Origin: Ancistrus triradiatus
Lineage: Eukaryota > Chordata > Actinopteri > Siluriformes > Loricariidae
Direction: 5' to 3'
DNA length: 64,000 nt
Assembly (NCBI GenBank): GCA_025084515.1
Contig: JAJAGP010000419.1
Location: forward strand, 156,501 to 220,500
In this document: piece by piece, positions 24,286-36,200 of the stretch
Numbering within the stretch: position 1 is the stretch's first letter
Layout of the letters: each line of letters opens with the position of its first letter
Notes under the pieces: generated by a model
What the model saw: only the letters and a program-made list of their open reading frames with translations
Database searches by the model: none
What the model was told of the DNA's origin: nothing
Position numbers and translations under genes: made by a program

Positions 24286-24753
24286 AAAAAATAAGAAATT
24301 TTCTTCCTCGCAGTGCAATTCTGTTTTTGCTTAAATAAACAGAGTGTAAAAAATATCACTCAACACAACTTCTCCTGAGGTAGAGGGCTGACGATCCACA
24401 ATACTACAAAATTCATACACCACAACAAATACTGTAAACAGTTTCAAAGATGTTCTGTTTTTCAAGTCGAACAATACAATAAAATAATACAAAAAATAAG
24501 AAATTTATTCCCTTCAGTGCACTTCTCTACGTTTTTTCTTAAATAAAGAGTGTAAAAAATATAACGTAAAGCTAATTAAAACAATCTTCTGAGGATAGAG
24601 AGCTGACAAACCACAATACAGAAACATTAACACACCACAACAGATATTGTAAACAGTTTCAAACTTGTTCTGTTTTTCAAGTCGAACAATACAAGAAAAT
24701 AATACAAAGAATAAGGAATTTCTTCCCTTCAGTGCACTTCTGGTTTACAATGA
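24286..24753. repeat. About 205-bp tandem duplication, 2.2 units
   Basis: Units start with AATAAGAAATTT near 24290, 24495 and 24711 (period 205-215). They share GGGCTGACGATCCACAATAC / AGAGCTGACAAACCACAATA and GTTTTTCAAGTCGAACAATA. The copies have diverged. Lies in the PUF60/NETO1-like divergent intergenic region; no coding frame. Confidence 0.75.
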
Positions 24754-24892
24754 AGGTCAACATCTTCTCTCACAAAAAATTATACAAGACTCTTGACCAG
24801 CTTTGTGATTGTTGCGCTGTTATGTGAGCAACTGATGTACAAAGACAGTTAAAGGCTATAATTCGTGGGCTGTGGCACAAATAACATATTAA

Positions 24893-26380
24893 CCTCTCTG
24901 GCCACTTTATTAAGTACACCTGTTCAGCTCATTAATGCAAAGATTTCATCAGCCAATCAGATGGCAGAATTGCAATACATTCAGGTATGTAGACATGGTC
25001 AAGATGACCTGCTGAAGTTCAAATCAAGCATCAGAATGGGGAGGGAAGGTGATTTAAGTGACTTTTAACATGGCATGGTTTTTGGTGCTAAGCAGTCTGG
25101 TCTGAGGATTTCAGAAACTGCTCATCTACTGTGATTATCACCACAGACATCTCTAGGGTTTACAGAGAATGGTCCAATAAAGAGAAAATATCAACTGTAG
25201 TAAGACAGAATACATGTGTGTAAATGAAAGGGAGGCAGGTGAAACAGTCAGGCTACAGGGATCAGTGGTCACAAAGGTCCAGGAGTTCAGGTACTTGAGA
25301 TCAACTGTCCAAGGAAATGGGGAGTGTGGAAAGGAGGTAAAGAGAGAGTACAGGCAGGATGGAGTGGGTGGAGAAGAGTGTCAGGAGTGCTGTGTGACAA
25401 AAGGGTCGCAGCAAAAGTGAAAGGAAAGATTTATAAGAGAGTAGTGAGACCAGCCTTGTTGTATGGCTTAGAGACAGTGGCACTGACAAAGAGACAGGAA
25501 GCAGAGTTGGAGGTGGCAGAACTTAAGATGTTGTGGTTCTCTTTAGGAGTGTCTAGGGTGGACAGGATTAGGAATGAGATCATCAGAGGGACAGCACAGG
25601 TTGGAAAATTGGGAGACAAAATTCGAGAGGGAAGTTTGAGATGGTTTGGACATGTGCAGAGGAGGGATAGTGGATATATTGGTAGGAGGATGTTGGCGAT
25701 GGAGCTGCCAGGCAAGAGACGGAGGGGAAGACCAAAGAGGAGTTATTTGGTTGTGGTAAATGAAGATATGCAGGGAGTTGGGGTGAGAGTAGAGGACGTG
25801 GAGGACAGGGTGAGGTGGAAACGTTTAACTCGCTGTGGTGGCCCCTAATAAAGGGAGAAACCGAAAGAAGAAGAAGAAGTTACAGTTCCCTATGCAAAAA
25901 TGCAATGTTAATGCCAGCGGTGAGAGGAGAATGGCCAGAGTGGTTCAAGCTGATAGAAAGGGAACAGTAACTCAAATAACCACTTGTTACAACCAAGGTA
26001 TGCAGAATAGCATCTCTGAACACATAACATGTTGAACCTTGAAGCAGATGGGCTATAGCAGAAAAAGATGCCACACCGGATGCTACTCCTGTCAGCTAAG
26101 ACCAGGCACCTGAGCTACAACTTGCACCGGCTCACAAAAACTGATCAACAGGAGTCTGAAACAACATTGTCTGGTCTGATGGGTCTCGATGCGACATTCA
26201 AATGGCAGGGTTTGAATTTGGCGTGAACAACATGAAAGCATGGATCCATCCTGTCTTGTATCAATGGTTCAAGACGATGGTTGTGGTGGTGTAATGGTTT
26301 AGGAGATCTTGGCACACTTTGGGCCCCTCAGTACCAATTGATGCTAACCACGTCCATCCCTTTGTGACCACAGTGTACCA
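24893..26380 (+). mobile_element. Tc1 family H element interrupted by a LINE fragment
   Basis: From GGCCACTTTATTAAGTACAC to the transposase region ending CCACAGTGTACC. Parts before 25197 and after 25879 are successive segments of one transposase gene, with LINE sequence in between. The transposase is frame-broken and the 3' third is missing. Confidence 0.82.
25197..25879 (+). mobile_element. Non-LTR retrotransposon 3' end (reverse-transcriptase C-terminus)
   Basis: Frames 25214-25420 and 25324-25848 together encode the region after the RT palm: EFRYLRSTVQ, then KIYKRVVRPALLYGLETVAL, LRWFGHVQRRDSGYIGRRML and RRGRPKRSYLVVV. This is typical of the ORF2 C-terminus of fish LINEs; the exact clade (RTE-like or other) is not certain. 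It is 5'-truncated and ends in (GAA)n with no poly-A, as many such LINEs do. Confidence 0.85.
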
Positions 26381-27208
26381 TAAATGAATAAATAAATACA
26401 AGTATTACAAAGTAGGAATAATTTCTTAAAAACATCTTCAATTTTCATGTCAGTGGTGTTATCATATAAAAAGATACAGTTCTTTGTAAGTCAGAGTTTA
26501 CAAGAAGAAGGGGCCCCAGTCCCCCAGCACACAGTCTACTGATTCTCTACACAAGTTTTTAAAATTCTGTCAAGATTCTTGTTTTTTTATGTGAGGCCTT
26601 AAATCATTGAAGTTAGTCACCTTAACAGTTGAGGAATGTATGTTGATGATGGTTAATGAAGAGTGATTGGAGAGACCATGCAGCTGGTCTGGAGAAAATC
26701 AAGTTGATTGTGATTTCATTGGCATGCCAGCTCCTCCTTATGCCACTAGTGACTATTTGTGATCAACTATACCACTATCATGAACCCTTAGGATACCTGT
26801 GGTGACAGTTTGTTTTCCATGGTGACTTTGAGAGAATTGTCTGTTGGCTTGCATTCTTCCTTATCACTGTTTTAAATTAATGGTTAAATAAAAACGTTAG
26901 GGAAAGGTTTCATCACATGTAACAGTTTTTCTTTTCCATCTGGCAAGTTAATACTCAATGATTTCCTAAATGTGTGCCTATGTGATGGGAAAGCTCTTAA
27001 TCCATTGTGGATGCACACCGGTCTCTCCACTACTGACAGCATGATAGAGGATTAAGCAGCTTCAATAACCTGCACCGAGATTGTGAAGCTAAGAGAATGA
27101 TTTTCCATTTCCGAGAGCAAGAAACAGTACGAGAATGTATTCTGGATCAAATGTGTTGTTAGAAATTGTATTTTTTAGAAGATAAAGTTGCACACCTTGT
27201 GGTGAATC
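26381..27208. promoter_or_regulatory. Upstream region of the NETO1-like gene
   Basis: No recognised repeat. The 5' UTR and promoter of the plus-strand gene must lie here or farther left, but I see no clear TATA or CpG island. Confidence 0.25.
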
Positions 27209-27233
27209 ATGCCTGTGGGAACACTGCTACTTG
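27209..27233 (+). CDS. neto1l: NETO1-like exon 1, signal peptide start
   Basis: ATG with A at -3, then MPVGTLLL and one base, donor GTGAGT. Chosen because the phase and the hydrophobic continuation in exon 2 give a normal signal peptide. Confidence 0.8.
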
Positions 27234-30200
27234 GTGAGTTGTGCTTTGACTCTAAAACTCTCAGAGACTGCTAAAAGCTTTAATGCTATCTATAGAAAAC
27301 ATATAGATTTGTCATTTTTGACGTACCTACATGTTGTTTGATATTATTTTTGACAGTTATATTGCTTCACCACACATTCATATGTATCACATAATGTAAT
27401 GGTAACCATAAAATAATCGGCTATTTATAATATTCTATTTATTGTCATTCTTATAATAATTTGAATTATTACAGTGATATTAATTATGTTTTATTTCCAT
27501 ATATGAATTAATAAACTATTCCTAATGGTTTATACCAGGCCCATTTGACAGTTTTGTCTGATTGTACCCAAAGTGACTTTGTGACATCAAGCTGTGGTTT
27601 ACTGGTGGACGTAATAGACCATTCTGATAAGCTTACTTTGTCATTTACTGATCCTCACACTGTCTTTGAAACAAGAAGCAAGTCAAATATCAGTTATGAT
27701 ATTTACAGTTGCAACAGACAAATCCTGAAATGGAACACATTAAAACCCTTATATCCTAAAGAACAGTTTAGCCAGTTTCCATTAAGAATTATAACACTAT
27801 TTCCTGATTTTTTCCCAGCAGATAGTGTTAAGACTTCCAGTGCTCATGTGTGTCAAACTACAGTCCCCTCCACATTTATCGGCACCCCGGTAAAGATGGG
27901 TAAAAAGAATGACAAGAAATTCAACTTTTGGTAAATTAGCTTAATCTCACACTGAAATAAGTAGAACATTCCAATGTTTAATTGAAGGAAATTTGTCTGA
28001 GAACAAAAAACTCTCATCAAGAAATACATTTTTTTTCACAAAACCACATGCCGTTGGAAAATACAGAGGAGGGAATTTGAGAGCATTCCTCTTTACCTAA
28101 TCTCTCCAGATCAGCGGTCGTTGGTCTTCTCTTGTGCATTCTCCTCTTTAGCTCACCCCATAGATATTCTAACAGCTTTATATCAGGGGAGTATCCTGCA
28201 ATGTCTGCAGTCTGATTTAAAATGTCCTGGGATTTGTGTGTCATTCCATGTACCCTAATGAGGTTACCATGGACTTTGGATGAAAAACAGCTCCTCCACC
28301 ATACATAACCATAGGCATGAGGTTATATTCAGTGCAAGCATTCTTCTTTTCTGTTGGCATGGAGGTGGTGTCTGATGGTAGTTTTAGAGATGTGGAGACC
28401 CCAAAATGCTACTTTTTCTGTACCTCTCCAAAAGTGATCTTTGGGGATTATTATGCCTCTCTAACCAGCCTCCTCCCTGTGTGTAGGTGTCAAATAAACA
28501 TGGGTTCTTATCCAAGTTTATCTCATCCAAGATTGTCACAGTTCCAATTTGTTGGAAGTGAAACAGTTTATTATAACAGTAAAAAGTCACGGATTATTAC
28601 TTGAAAGTTCCTAGACACTCTAACCAACCTAAAAAAGTAAAATATAGAATGAAAAATAAAGCTTATGTATATTTTTTCTAATAATATTTAGAGGGGACAA
28701 TAATTATGGCATCTATGGTTTTGTTAAAATAATTATTTATTGGGATATTTATTATCTCAGAGTAAATTTACTTCAATTAAAGGTTGGATTGTTTCATTAT
28801 TCAGTGTGAGATTAAACTCTTTTTACATCTTTACCAGGTGAGCTAATAACTGTGGAGGGGATTGTAAACTAATTAAACAAGTCTTCTCTCTCTTCATATC
28901 CCACTTAACACAGCTGTATAGCAGGTAGATACTGTCTGTCATGACATTGCAATATGTAACAAAACACTTCCAAAATTAAAACCTCTGTGTAGTAAAAGCA
29001 AGTTAAAGACACTCTTTCTGTTTGGTTTTAGTTCTAACAGCTCTTACACAAGCTGGATTTTCTACAGCACAAATGGGATCAGCAAAGACCAAAGGTATTG
29101 AAGTTGTCTAAATGTATAATGTTAATATAATGATGTAATACAACATATGATTTGAGTGTTTTATTCTCATTTTGTATTTTTCCTTATACTTTTGTCACTG
29201 GTATCTCAGTGCAGAACAATTCAGGGGTGACACCAGCGGGTCTGTGTGGTGTCTGGCTAAAAGAAGCTCATGGAGGCTCTTTTACATCTCCTAATTATCC
29301 TGAGAAATATCCACCTGATAGAGAATGCACTTACATACTAGAAGGTCAGTGTATAACATGCTTCGCAATATCACCAATCTCTCTGTATGTCTGTTTGGCG
29401 GCAGTAAGGTTGTCAATATCATTTGTGCTCTTTTTCATACATTTAAGCATCACCAAGGCAATGCGTTGACTTGTACTTTGATGAGAAATACGCTATAGAG
29501 CCATCGTGGGAGTGTAAATTTGACCACATTGAGGTTCGAGATGGCCCTTTCAGCTTTTCTCCCATTATCGGCCGGTACTGCGGACAGCAGAGCCCTACGT
29601 TTGTGAGGTCCAGTGGAAGATACCTTTGGATTAAATTTGTTGCAGACAGTGAGCTAGAGGCCATTGGGTTTTCTGCAAGATACAATTTCACTCAAGGTAA
29701 TGTCATACAAAGACAAGTATACAAACCCATCAAATCCCACATAATGTATGTGTCTGTAGGACTAATAAAGCACTACGCATAGCAAATATGGAGTGCTTCA
29801 CATTACAGGATGGATGCAATATGAACACTGGTCCAAATGGATCATTAAGCCTAGTTTTTAATTTGCTGTAAGAACATCGAAATTATTTCTATAATATCTC
29901 AATATGTGTCACGCTTGGCTGGAAAGAAGGAGACATAAATGTAAGAGCGGTAATATTTATTACAAGAAAGATGAAATCATACACCACAATACAAAACAAT
30001 AACAAAACAAAACATATCCGCAAGCAGACAAACGCCTAACACACAAGGGAACAGCTAACACAGGACCTTATTACAGGAACCTGAACAAACCATTATGTAT
30101 TTTTTTTACAAAGTTTTTGCCGGAAATGACATGGTTACTGTGGTATCTCTATTACTACTGCTAAATTGGTAGGACATTGGAATTCATTTGATTTATTCAT

Positions 30201-33200
30201 TCCCAGAGGTGTAACTTATAATCCAGATAACATGTTACAGTTATAAAATGTCTGAAATTACAAAATATAAATACATTTATCCTCTTTTATATGTAATAAA
30301 AAACATAGTCTCAGAATAGCCTTGTGGTAAGTCACAGTCAAATACTACTTGCAAATCTAGCAAGACTCTGTATTCTAACATTGCATATTTGTCTGCGACA
30401 AAGAAAAGGTTATTTGGTGTAAGACTGGCATTGTTGACACCGCGATCCCCACAACCTACCATAAGACCAAAATCAAAGTCATGGAAGTGAAAAAATGTGC
30501 TGCCTCTGCTGCACTATAAAAAGGCTCTCAAAGGTACTTTTGGGTAGTGTACCTCTTGGTGAGAGATTGTTGACTGCTAGACATGCGTCGAGATGCATTG
30601 GAAGACATTTTGCCCAGTTGACAGACTTTGAGAGGGAGAGCATTATTATGGATAAGCAATAGTAGTTTTGACGATTTGCCTGCCATCTATCCTGTTCTGA
30701 CTTGTGAGGAGGTGTTGGGAACAGTGGTTCTGTGGGGGCACACGCACAGTGAACAGGCTCTGGATGGCCCAGCCAGGCCACCAGTAGAGAGGATCGTTTG
30801 ATCCACCGACAAGCACGAGCAGCTCCCACAGTTTCATTGTGCACCATCCAGACACAAGGTGGCACTTTCCCTACACACCCCTACCTCTGCCTGGTCCATT
30901 TCCTGGCTCTTAGCAGAAGGAAATTTGTTGTCACAGTGCCCATTATGTGTCCTGCCACTCACAGCCAGCCACCATCACCTTTGTTTGCAGTGGTGTCGTG
31001 AACGAGAAACCTGGACTGCTATGGACTGGTACCGTATCAACAATAGCAGCAAATCCAGGTTCTGTTTGAGATCCGATGACGGGCGGGTCTGAGTAAGGAG
31101 GCCTCTTGGTGAGGGCTTCAATTCTGCTTTTGCTGTGGAGAGACACACTGCCCCAACTGCTGGTGTGATGATCTGTGGAGACAGATGGTCACCCCAGTAG
31201 TGATACGAGGGACACTAACAACTCAGCAATATGTGCAGGACATCCTGTGGCCTCATGGCAGGTCTTCCAACTAGCATTTTTCAACAGAATTTTTAGCTTG
31301 GCCATGCTCAGCAACGGTGTTTTGTGAATGTCTCCAGTAGATTGCAGCACTTACAGTGCCTGCCTGCTCTCCAGATTTATCACCAATCTGGCATTTATAT
31401 AACCTGCTAGGATGCCAGCTTTGGCAACCTACGAGTGTGCAGGATCTACAGGCCCAGCTGCAACATCTGTGGGCAAATACCATACATATTTGTTTTATTA
31501 CCAACATATATTTATTTTGTATTTTTCAATACTTTTTTCAATATTTCAATATTTTTCAATGTTTTCAATATTTTGCAATCTAAACTGCGTAATTTGAGTT
31601 TGTGTAAAAGGCGGGGTTACTCAAAAGACAGTATGGACTATGCAGTTGACTGCTGACTGTGAGAAGTGAAAAGTCACAAAATGTTATGGTTATGTTATGG
31701 TTCGCCATGGAAAAAAATGGAAAAATTAAAGGGGTTTAGGACCCAAGTGCAGTTAGCTTCAGATGAAAATAGTGAACCAAAAATATAAATATATAAAAAG
31801 CAAGTAAATAAAACAACAAAAATAAAACATGGACAGTGGCTGGGGTTCAAACCCAATGCGCAGACGTCAGTAATACCTGCGTTAACAAAACATGCCACTC
31901 AGCCACTGTGGAAAGAAAAGGAAAAAACCAAAAGAAAAGCACACGTGTAGCTCTGCTATGCAAAAGGCATAAGCTGTTCAGAGCAGTGGTACCCGAGCTG
32001 AGCACCGCAAAAGCATACCACGGTTCTCCCACGGCTTCAGGAGCGTGGTATGGATGTGGAAGGGGAAAGGACGAGGCTGATTCAGCAGTGGGGAGTGCTA
32101 CTTTCCCCGATCGCGAAGAGGAGGGGTGGCTTTGATAAGCCCCAAAGGGCTGCCGGCGAGTGAGGGAGAAGGCGAGGGACACGCGTATCGCTGCAGTCAG
32201 TCAAAGTCGCCAAGGAGACGGAAGGGCCTCGGGAACGGCAAAGGCAGAAAACTTGCCCTACTCTATCAACTAACACCTGGTGGTTACCTCAGGCCTCTAA
32301 GCTGTACTTTTGCTGGCAGTCAACGAACCGGCAGCTACCTGTTTTGCCTAACAAAAAACACAAGCCACGATTGCACGTACACAAGACGGTCTCGACCAGT
32401 ACGAGTAGGATGCAACACCTGACTGAGCTCGAGCATGCTCTGTCGCAACAAGCATGCCCAGGCCGAAACGCGAGTCAACGTTGCCCTCTAGTGTCAGAGG
32501 ATGAGGTCAGCGCGACTCGTAATAATGACAGACTAATATCCGATTTGAATCTTGCTCAAACCTCTTCAGGAGGTCAGTTGAGACATATTGTAGCCAAATA
32601 TTAAATAACCATACATGCTTGTCTCTGACAAGATGCATCTAACTGCACTGAATGCACTCTTCAGAATGGAGAATAAACCCTAAGCAGTAACAATTAGCCT
32701 TAAATCCTGTTCTAAAATAATTAATTAATGGCCTCGTAAGACACATTGGAGCTCAACAAGTAATGTCGTTTTTTTTACAACACAGATGCCAATGCTTTAT
32801 TTTATTTCTTTAGTTAAAATGCGTTCTAAATTTGTTCTCAGGCACTGCTTAGATTTATGCTAAAAAATATAGTTCACCCCAGTCCTAAATGCACATGCTC
32901 TGTTTCATTAGCACACAATAATCCATGCCAAGCTGTGGCACAGATAAGAAAGCATGAGAGGATTAGTGAGGATCCGTGGATGATTTTTAGATTGAAACCC
33001 CAGTTACCCTCATTCTGGTTGGGAATTTGGAAAATTCAAGAATACTTTCAATAAACTTTTACCACTGTTTATACATTACTCTAATAAAAAAAAGTACATG
33101 AAACGACTTGCTTTCATAACCTCTCATATTCTAAATCTATCTCTATGAAGATAATATGAGGATTAATAATCATGTCAGAGGCATCAGGACATCATTTTTG

Positions 33201-36200
33201 TTTCCCTAATCCTACATATTATAGTTTTCACATAACAGAAAGTCAATCCCTGGCAGGTTTAATGTTTGGAAAAAAACAGTCTAATGTACTGAAAGACTTC
33301 AGGCTTCAGAATTACCTGTTTTTATATTTGGACCTTAAGGCTTAGATAATTTGAAAATATATCCTGCTTGATTTATGGAGGTTTCAGTACAGCTTCTGGC
33401 CATAACACACTCTCTTATTTCAGATGCTGATTTTAAAGATCTTGAAATCCCTCTGTTGCTGCCGTGTGAGTTCAAACTCATTCAGTCAAAATGACTTAAT
33501 ACTAATTACATGGTACACAGAAGTGAATTAAATTTCTAGATTGTGTTGCTTTGCAGCATGTGAGTTTGAGATGAGTGGGCCAGAGGGTTTCGTTGAGTCA
33601 GTGATGGTGGAAAAAGAGGGCAAGGCTCTGCAAACAGAAGCTGTCGACTGTAGATGGTTTATCCGAGCACCAACTGGCTCAAAGGTAACCATCACCTCAC
33701 CCAACAGTTACTTAGTCTGCTTATTTTGTTTTCATATAATGTATATTCTAATGAATGATCAAAACAAACGCATATACCAAAAGCTATATAGCCCTCTGTG
33801 ACCTCCATGACTCAAATGATCATCTACATTTGACATCTAATTACACAATGTTCCCTTTATCCCAACTGTAACTGATCACCAAGTTATGTTTGGTTTCAAA
33901 CGTCATGTCTTAAGTGTTGAACTGGATGTTTAAGACTAATGTATCTAGTAAGTAATAAAACTCCTTTCTAAGGCCAACTCTTTATATATACTGTATGCTT
34001 CAAATTACAGGCATCCGCCATTTGACGTCCATCCGATCAATGTATGTTTGCTTTAATGGGCAAGATCTTAGGAATATAATAGGAAATAAAAATCTGTCAT
34101 ATATAGACCTTCATCTTATTTACATCTGAATGACAGAAGACTAGTATAAGTGAACCCTTGCAACACCTGCTGACAGAAAAGAGAATCGCAGTCTTGAAAG
34201 GCATGTATTTGAGAAAATAACACAGATTTAATAGGGCCTTAGTAATGGTCCAATCTTGTGGAGGAAATTCACCTCTTAAAGTCCACAATTCAAAAGGCCA
34301 TCCTAACAAGTAGCTCAGTATTGTGAAATTTAACAAGCTTGGGTAGCGTCCTTATGTTAACCTTACCAAAAATTACCTCAGGACATTACAAGCATTCAAG
34401 CATCATAATCACTTTATAAACACATTAATGTAAACAAAACGATAACACAAGACACCATATTGGATGATTTATCATTAATCAAATTTCTTATCAAACGAAT
34501 ATTACATACCAGAAATGCCATAGGGCACTCTGGCTCTAATATAGTTCTCTCTGGAATTTCTGTTATCATTGACCTTCAGAAAGCTTCAAGCTTATCAAAA
34601 CTTACTCACAATTCATATTTATTATAATGAAAAGGGACTGTGGTAGCCTAGCGGTTAAGGTACTGGACTATGGACCAAAAGGTCCAGGGTTCAAATCCCA
34701 CCTCTGCCAAGCTGCCACTGTTGGGTCCTTGAGCAAGACCCTTAACCCACAATTACTTGGATTGTAAGACTGTATCAATTGTAAGTTGCTCTGGATAAGG
34801 GCGTCTGCTAAATGCTGTAAATGTAAATGAAAAGATCACTTAAGGTTAATTTGCTTATTAATTAAACTACAAACTACATTTAATTTAATGTTGATTAAAC
34901 ACTAATTAAATAAATTACACTGAGCATGAAAATAAGACGAACTCATAAGAATCATGTCTGTATCATCAGTATCATCAGTGCTGCACTGAATAACATCAGA
35001 AAGTCCATCTTTAACATACCAAATTAATCTGAAAATGCTTTTTGCTGGTTCTAATAATAGTTATGTCCTCCATACAAAGTTTGTACAAACCAAGAAAAGA
35101 TCAAGTCTTAAGAATCATTATACAGGGAACAATAAGTTTAAAAAGAAAATAATTTCTACCACATTATTCAGCGACACTGTGAAGATTTGTTCATTATTAT
35201 AAATTGCAGTCAATCAGGGGTTCCCAGACATTTTACAGTCTCACAAGCCCCATGATATTAAACATCATGTTCAGTCCAGCCATTTAGCTGTCTACACATA
35301 CAGTAATTCTCACAAATACACATAATTATGTACCCGTATTTTCCAGACTATAAAGTGCACCGGGTTATAAGGCGCGATATCAGTGATTGGCTGCTAACGG
35401 GTCTATTTTCATACATAAAGCGCACCGGGTTATAAGACGCATTAAATGAAACAAAACTCAAGTTCCGTCGGAAGCTCAGTTTGGTCTTTACCTGGCGCAG
35501 GGCGTCTTCTTGCTTCCTCCACTTCCGTACCATTGATTCGTTAATGTTGAATTCTCTCGCAGCTGCTCTATGTCCATGTTGTACTGCGTGACTGATAGCG
35601 TTGTGTTTGAAATCCGCTTCGAAAAATAAATGAATGAATGCACGTACCCTAATGCTGAAGCACATACCGTATTACTCCGTGATGCTGCGCACTACGGTTG
35701 CTGTAAGCTTCGTAACCTACCAAGGCCGTGCTAAAACATTTTGACAGATTTATGAGCCCCGTGTACCATCTACAATCGGTTCTAGGTCAGAAGGCTCAAC
35801 CAGAATTAATTCATACATTAGATGCACCGCATTTTTAAGGCGCACTGTCGATTTTTGAGAAAATTAAAGGATTTTAAGTGCGCCTTATGGCCCGAAAAAT
35901 ACGGTATATTGGTGCATTACACTTGTATAAAATTTTCATGTTTGTAAAATTAAGCCAGGCATGCTAATTTCACCCATGCAAATATTGTGAAAAACCAAAT
36001 AATTTGAAAAGTTGGCTCAGGAGCTGGTAACTGGAATGTCAAGGGATGGTAAGTTATTGTTAGTGCTGTCCATTTTGAGAAAATAGTGACCCAAGCTCTT
36101 ATATAGTAATTTACTCATGCAGTTAAACTCTGTCTGGTGGATGTGAGTACGAGACACTAGGCCTCTACACCACAGGGACAGCCATTTTGGACAACCTTAA

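Noticed and set aside
27545..27934. 129-codon plus frame upstream of NETO1-like exon 2
   Set aside because: No recognisable domain, runs into the end of the Tc1-like element at 27861, and lies in intron 1; no splice signals support it.
31836..32422. Three overlapping frames of 98-111 codons in the GC-rich block
   Set aside because: Open on both strands because of composition; no domain, start context or splice support.
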